Shown here piece after piece: positions 42,731-46,403 of a stretch of 46,403 nucleotides of DNA. The notes under the pieces are model-generated. The model was not told the DNA's origin. It saw only the letters and a program-made list of their open reading frames with translations, and ran no database searches. The stretch covers positions 1 through 46,403 of the forward strand of contig JAFGLS010000131.1 of the NCBI GenBank assembly GCA_016927935.1. The letters run 5' to 3'. This DNA comes from Syntrophaceae bacterium (GTDB lineage Bacteria; Desulfobacterota; Syntrophia; Syntrophales; Smithellaceae). The position numbers and the translations under genes were made by a program. Every line of letters begins with the position of its first letter. Position 1 is the stretch's first letter.

Positions 42731-44434
42731 ATGAAACTGAAAGGAACAGAAATACTGCTGAAGGCTCTCGAAGAGGAAAAGGTTGAGATTATCTTTGGGT
42801 ATCCGGGGGGAGCCGTTCTGGATATTTATGATCAGCTTTATAAAAGTAATATGAATCATATTCTTGTGCGGCACGAGCAGGGCGCGGTGCACGCTGCTGA
42901 CGGCTACGCCCGCGCTACGGGAAAAATTGGTGTTTGTCTGGTCACCTCCGGTCCCGGTGCCACCAATACGGTAACCGGAATCGCCACGGCGAATATGGAT
43001 TCCATTCCCTTGGTTGTTTTTACCGGACAGGTACCCACAGGGCTTATCGGCAATGATGCTTTTCAGGAGTGCGATATCACGGGCATAACACGTCCGTGTA
43101 CAAAACATAATTTTCTGGTACGCAATATTGATGATCTGGCTTCAACGATCAAGGAAGCTTTTCATATCGCCCGTTCGGGCAGACCGGGGCCAGTTCTTAT
43201 TGATTTGCCTAAAAATGTGATGGCGGCTTCCACGGAATATGATCCGGCCAACGTTAAAATCAGAAATCATGAGGCGGTATACAAACCGGCTTTCAAGAAA
43301 ATGGGTGTTTTACTGGAAATGCTGAACACGGCAAAAAAACCCCTGATTATGACCGGCGGCGGCGTTATTCTGGGAAAGGCTTCTGAACTTTTAACCGTAC
43401 TGGCCAGAAAATATCAGATTCCTGTTACTGGAACTCTGATGGGACTTGGTTCTTTTCCGGGCAGTGATCCTCTCTGGCTGGGCATGCTGGGGATGCACGG
43501 CACTTACTACGCGAACATGGCTGTCAGTCACTGCGATCTTTTGATTGCCGTGGGTGCCAGATTCGATGACAGGGTAACCGGTACTATCGAGACCTTTGCT
43601 GCAAACGCCAAAATTGTCCATATAGATATCGATCCTTCTTCCATTAATAAAAATGTGACTGTTGATTTACCGATCGTTGGGGATACACGGGCGGTGCTTA
43701 AAGATTTGATTAAATATTTTGAAGAGCACAATTTCACGGTTGATGCATCAGAGCGTCAGAAATGGCTGGGACAGATTGCCGAATGGAAGGAAAAAGTGCC
43801 TCTGACATATTGTCAGAACGGTAATGTAATCAAGCCGCAGTTTGTAATTGAAACTCTATATAAATTAACCAAGGGAGACGCAATTATCACAACGGAAGTC
43901 GGTCAGAATCAGATGTGGACAGCTCAGTTCTTTCCTTTCGATAAACCTAATACTTTTGTTTCTTCAGGAGGATTGGGAACGATGGGTTTCGGTTTCCCTG
44001 CGGCAATTGGTGTTAAGTGCGCTTTCCCGGACAAGCACGTTGTAGACGTCGCCGGCGACGGAAGTATCCAAATGAATATTCAGGAACTGGCCACAGCCGC
44101 GCAATACAAAATCAATGTAAAAATAGTTCTGCTGAATAACGGCTACCTGGGAATGGTTCGTCAGTGGCAGGAATTGTTCTATGAAAAGCGCTATTCACAC
44201 ACGGATATGACTTATGCCCCCGATTTTGTGAAACTGGCGGAGGCATACGGTGTCATTGGCCTGCGTGCCACCAAACCGGAAGAGGTGGAATCTGTTTTGA
44301 AAGAGGGTTTGTCTCTGGATAAGCCGGTGCTGATGGATTTCCGGGTGTCGCGGGAAGAATGCGTTTATCCCATGGTTCATCCGGGTGATTCGATTAGCAA
44401 TATGTCGCTGGGCAGCAGGGAGATGATCAATTAA
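42731..44434 (+). CDS. ilvB: Acetolactate synthase large subunit IlvB
   Basis: Thiamine-diphosphate enzyme that makes acetolactate or acetohydroxybutyrate, the first common step to valine, leucine and isoleucine. The catalytic glutamate is Glu49 in VRHEQGAVHAADGYAR; the FAD/middle domain follows; the thiamine-diphosphate motif GDGSIQMNIQELATAAQ with the closing LLNNGYLGMVRQWQ lies near the C-terminus. The length of 567 residues is typical. GGGGAAG just upstream supports the ATG. Expression is probably governed by the leader peptide and attenuator upstream. Confidence 0.97.
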   Translation: MKLKGTEILLKALEEEKVEIIFGYPGGAVLDIYDQLYKSNMNHILVRHEQGAVHAADGYARATGKIGVCLVTSGPGATNTVTGIATANMDSIPLVVFTGQVPTGLIGNDAFQECDITGITRPCTKHNFLVRNIDDLASTIKEAFHIARSGRPGPVLIDLPKNVMAASTEYDPANVKIRNHEAVYKPAFKKMGVLLEMLNTAKKPLIMTGGGVILGKASELLTVLARKYQIPVTGTLMGLGSFPGSDPLWLGMLGMHGTYYANMAVSHCDLLIAVGARFDDRVTGTIETFAANAKIVHIDIDPSSINKNVTVDLPIVGDTRAVLKDLIKYFEEHNFTVDASERQKWLGQIAEWKEKVPLTYCQNGNVIKPQFVIETLYKLTKGDAIITTEVGQNQMWTAQFFPFDKPNTFVSSGGLGTMGFGFPAAIGVKCAFPDKHVVDVAGDGSIQMNIQELATAAQYKINVKIVLLNNGYLGMVRQWQELFYEKRYSHTDMTYAPDFVKLAEAYGVIGLRATKPEEVESVLKEGLSLDKPVLMDFRVSREECVYPMVHPGDSISNMSLGSREMIN

Positions 44435-44458
44435 ACTTTTATGGGAAAGGAAGAGAAA

Positions 44459-44944
44459 ATGGAAAAAAAGGAACATATAATTTCGATACTTGTTTACAAC
44501 AAGCCGGACGTTCTGGCAAGAATTGCCGGAGTACTCGGTGGTAAGGGGTATAACATAGAAAGCCTTTGCGTGAATACGACAATGCAGTATGAAATATCGA
44601 AAATAATTATGACCACCATTGGCACCAAGGAAACGATTAACAGAATTGAAGGTCAGTTACGCAGGCTTGTTGATGTTATTCAGGTTGATGATTTGACCAA
44701 TGTGGAATCAATTCACCGCGAGTTGATTCTTGTTCGCCTGAATTTGACAGCGGATAAAAAAGAACAGATAAAAAAGGCTATTGACACGAATAAATGGAAA
44801 GTTATAGTAAATGCTGATACTTATATAATTCTGGAAATAACCGGTGACCAGTCGCAGATTGGTTTCGCGCTGGCACGTCTGGAACCTCTGGGCATAGCTG
44901 ATATATCAAGAACAGGAATTATAGCTTTAAATTTAGAAAATTAA
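44459..44944 (+). CDS. ilvH: Acetolactate synthase small (regulatory) subunit
   Basis: ACT-domain subunit that confers feedback inhibition by valine on IlvB. The N-terminal ACT domain reads HIISILVYNKPDVLARIAGV with the GYNIESLCVN segment; the second half has LTADKKEQIKKAI and the DYTIILEITG-like TYIILEITGD. The ATG at 44459 is preferred because GGAAAGGAAGAG lies right before it and it gives 161 residues, close to other IlvH/IlvN proteins; an upstream ATG at 44441 would add six residues. It starts 24 bases after ilvB. Confidence 0.94.
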   Translation: MEKKEHIISILVYNKPDVLARIAGVLGGKGYNIESLCVNTTMQYEISKIIMTTIGTKETINRIEGQLRRLVDVIQVDDLTNVESIHRELILVRLNLTADKKEQIKKAIDTNKWKVIVNADTYIILEITGDQSQIGFALARLEPLGIADISRTGIIALNLEN

Positions 44945-44949
44945 AGATC

Positions 44950-45112
44950 GTCCCACGTGGCTTTGCACGTGGTTAATTTCCAATCCCGATGTATCAGGAT
45001 TGGATAATTCGGCTAGCAAATTTCAAAAGCAAAGCTTATTGAAATTTGAGTCTCATTACGACTAACAGATATTATTGTGCTTCGCTTGTAATATCTGAGT
45101 TTCATTATTAAC
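44950..45112 (+). repeat. Modular hairpin array, copy E (ilvH to ilvC gap)
   Basis: The cleanest copy, with four hairpins in a row: CCACGTG/CACGTGG (44953-44972), loop GCTTTG; CCAATCC/GGATTGG (44980-45003); CAAATTTCA/TGAAATTTG (45017-45048), loop containing AGCAAAGC; and CAGATATTA/TAATATCTG (45066-45097), loop containing GTGCTTCGCTTG. Linkers are ATAATTCGGCTAG, AGTCTCATTACGACTAA and AGTTTCATTATTAA. All arms pair perfectly although their sequences differ from one hairpin to the next. Confidence 0.8.
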
Positions 45113-45123
45113 AGGGGGTTATC

Positions 45124-46182
45124 ATGGCAAAAATAAATTTTGGCGGCGTCATGGAAGACGTCATTACAAACAAGGAATTTCCGCTGAAAAAAGCTCAGAA
45201 AGTTCTGAAAAATGAAGTGGTGGCAGTGCTCGGTTACGGTGTTCAGGGGCCGGCGCAGGCGGCCAATATGAGAGACAACGGCATTAAGGTGATTATCGGT
45301 CAGGCAAAAGAAGACAAATTTTATTGGAAGAAGGCCGTTGCCGATGGATGGAAACCGGGTAGAACACTTTTTCCTATAGAAGAAGCGGTCCAGCGTGGTA
45401 CGATTATTCAGTACCTGGTATCCGATGCCGCGCAGAAAATTCTCTGGCCCAAGGTCAAAGCCAATCTGAAAAAAGGAGATGTTCTTTATTTCTCGCACGG
45501 CTTCTCCATCGTGTATAAGGATCAGACCGGCGTTATTCCGCCTGATTTTGTTGATGTAATAATGGTTGCGCCGAAAGGTTCAGGAACCAGCGTTCGTCGG
45601 AATTTTCTGGACGGCAGCGGTATAAACTCCAGTTTTGCCATTCATCAGGATGCTACCGGTCGCGCCATGGAAAGAGCGCTGGCTTTGGGTATTGCCATCG
45701 GGTCAGGATTTTTATTCCCGACAACTTTCCAGATGGAAGTTTACAGTGATTTAACCGGTGAGCGCGGTGTGCTTATGGGAGCGCTGGCGGGAATCATGGA
45801 AGCACAGTACAATGAACTGCGCAAACATGGACATACTCCCAGCGAAGCATTCAATGAAACTGTTGAAGAATTGACACAGAGCCTTATCCGTCTGGTTGCG
45901 GAAAACGGCATGGATTGGATGTATGCCAATTGTTCCACCACGGCACAGCGCGGTGCTCTGGATTGGCGCCACAAATTCCGTCAGGCAGTGGAACCGGTAT
46001 TTGCCGAACTTTATAAATCGGTAGCAAGCGGCAAGGAGACGGCGATTGTTTTGAAGGCCAATAGCGCTCCCGATTACAAAGTCAAGCTGGAAGCCGAGCT
46101 CAAGGAAATGCGCGATTCGGAAATGTGGAAAGCGGGCGCTGCCGTACGTGAACTGAGGCCGGAAAGACGCAAGAAGAAATGA
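45124..46182 (+). CDS. ilvC: Ketol-acid reductoisomerase (NADP-dependent type)
   Basis: Second enzyme of branched-chain amino acid synthesis, isomerising and reducing acetolactate. The Rossmann motif is VLGYGVQGPAQAANMRDNG; the catalytic domain shows VAPKGSGTSVRR, SDLTGERGVLMGALAG and the ETVEELTQSL metal-binding helix. The length of 352 residues and the GPAQA form of the nucleotide-binding loop are closer to the Bacteroidetes/Chlorobi-like branch of class I enzymes than to typical GSQG(H)A-type proteobacterial ones, an impression to be confirmed by phylogeny. GGGGG just upstream supports the ATG. Confidence 0.95.
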   Translation: MAKINFGGVMEDVITNKEFPLKKAQKVLKNEVVAVLGYGVQGPAQAANMRDNGIKVIIGQAKEDKFYWKKAVADGWKPGRTLFPIEEAVQRGTIIQYLVSDAAQKILWPKVKANLKKGDVLYFSHGFSIVYKDQTGVIPPDFVDVIMVAPKGSGTSVRRNFLDGSGINSSFAIHQDATGRAMERALALGIAIGSGFLFPTTFQMEVYSDLTGERGVLMGALAGIMEAQYNELRKHGHTPSEAFNETVEELTQSLIRLVAENGMDWMYANCSTTAQRGALDWRHKFRQAVEPVFAELYKSVASGKETAIVLKANSAPDYKVKLEAELKEMRDSEMWKAGAAVRELRPERRKKK

Positions 46183-46403
46183 TAAGGCTTTGAAAAAAGT
46201 CCCCAGCATACGTCGGCCGTGCATCTACGGAGTTTATCTAGCGCATGCCTGACGCACTATATGAATTGGATGCCTCGCCTCTGGAGCTTTTAAAGAAGTC
46301 GTTTACGATTAAAATTTGTCATTTCGGGTATAAAGGTAGGTAAAGTGTTGCTACTTAATACCCATTTTTTAAATTAATGTACCAAGCAAAATAATTTTGC
46401 CTA
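46183..46403. other. Right edge of window, no gene seen
   Basis: The last 221 bases after ilvC show no coding region that I can support and no clear terminator. Confidence 0.3.

Noticed and set aside
45013-45498. A 161-codon reverse-strand frame over the ilvC start
   Set aside because: Antisense shadow of ilvC joined to repeat sequence; no recognisable protein features.

Overview
The window looks like a chromosomal segment of a Gram-negative anaerobe, most likely a member of the former Deltaproteobacteria (Desulfobacterota), with Syntrophales (Syntrophus/Smithella-like) as my best guess. The reasons are an outer-membrane LptD, a sigma-54 NtrC-type two-component pair, GatCAB amidotransferase, an AmmeMemoRadiSam-type radical SAM enzyme, Tat export, moderate-to-low GC, and many gaps between genes filled with palindromic repeats. 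The lineage is inferred from gene content; no rRNA is present. I saw no tRNA, insertion sequence, CRISPR array or origin.

Layout: 1-5.9 kb is a phosphate operon (pstS, pstC, pstA, pstB, phoU and a PhoR-like kinase, with no phoB in view). 5.9-10.7 kb holds a DUF169 protein, folC and lptD. 10.7-14 kb holds a membrane histidine kinase, its NtrC-like regulator and a LapA-like membrane protein. 14-16.3 kb has an MltB-type lipoprotein transglycosylase (reverse) and a QueG-like Fe-S protein whose C-terminal HEAT tail is out of frame. 16.5-20.7 kb is an accessory-looking reverse-strand block: an exported protein of 12 HEAT repeats, an unknown exported protein, and a solitary DUF262/HNH protein resembling GmrSD-type restriction enzymes. 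20.9-26.5 kb holds greA (reverse), moaA, two methyltransferases, an AmrS-like radical SAM enzyme and a CBS-pair protein. 26.6-33.3 kb holds smc, ftsY, a Ser/Thr-type phosphatase and a formiminotransferase. 33.3-38.4 kb is a reverse operon: HDAC-like deacetylase, gatC, gatA, gatB and a HAD phosphatase. 38.6-41.9 kb holds tatA, tatC and a class A penicillin-binding protein. 42-46.2 kb is the branched-chain amino acid operon ilvB-ilvH-ilvC.

Two things stand out. First, a 33-codon leader peptide with nine consecutive branched-chain residues (VLILVVVVI) lies at 42055-42156, between a promoter and two terminator-like hairpins with mutually exclusive pairings. This is a classical ribosome-mediated attenuator for ilvBHC, and it is separated from ilvB by about 470 bases of inserted repeats. 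Second, a family of modular hairpin arrays fills the gaps between co-directional genes (moaA/methyltransferase, smc/ftsY, phosphatase/formiminotransferase, tatA/tatC, ilvH/ilvC, and the ilv leader/ilvB gap). Within each hairpin the arms match each other, but arms differ between hairpins, while loops (GCTTCGC-like) and linkers (AGTCTCATTA, ATAATTCGGCTA) stay similar. Some copies contribute a neighbouring gene's Shine-Dalgarno site or stop codon.
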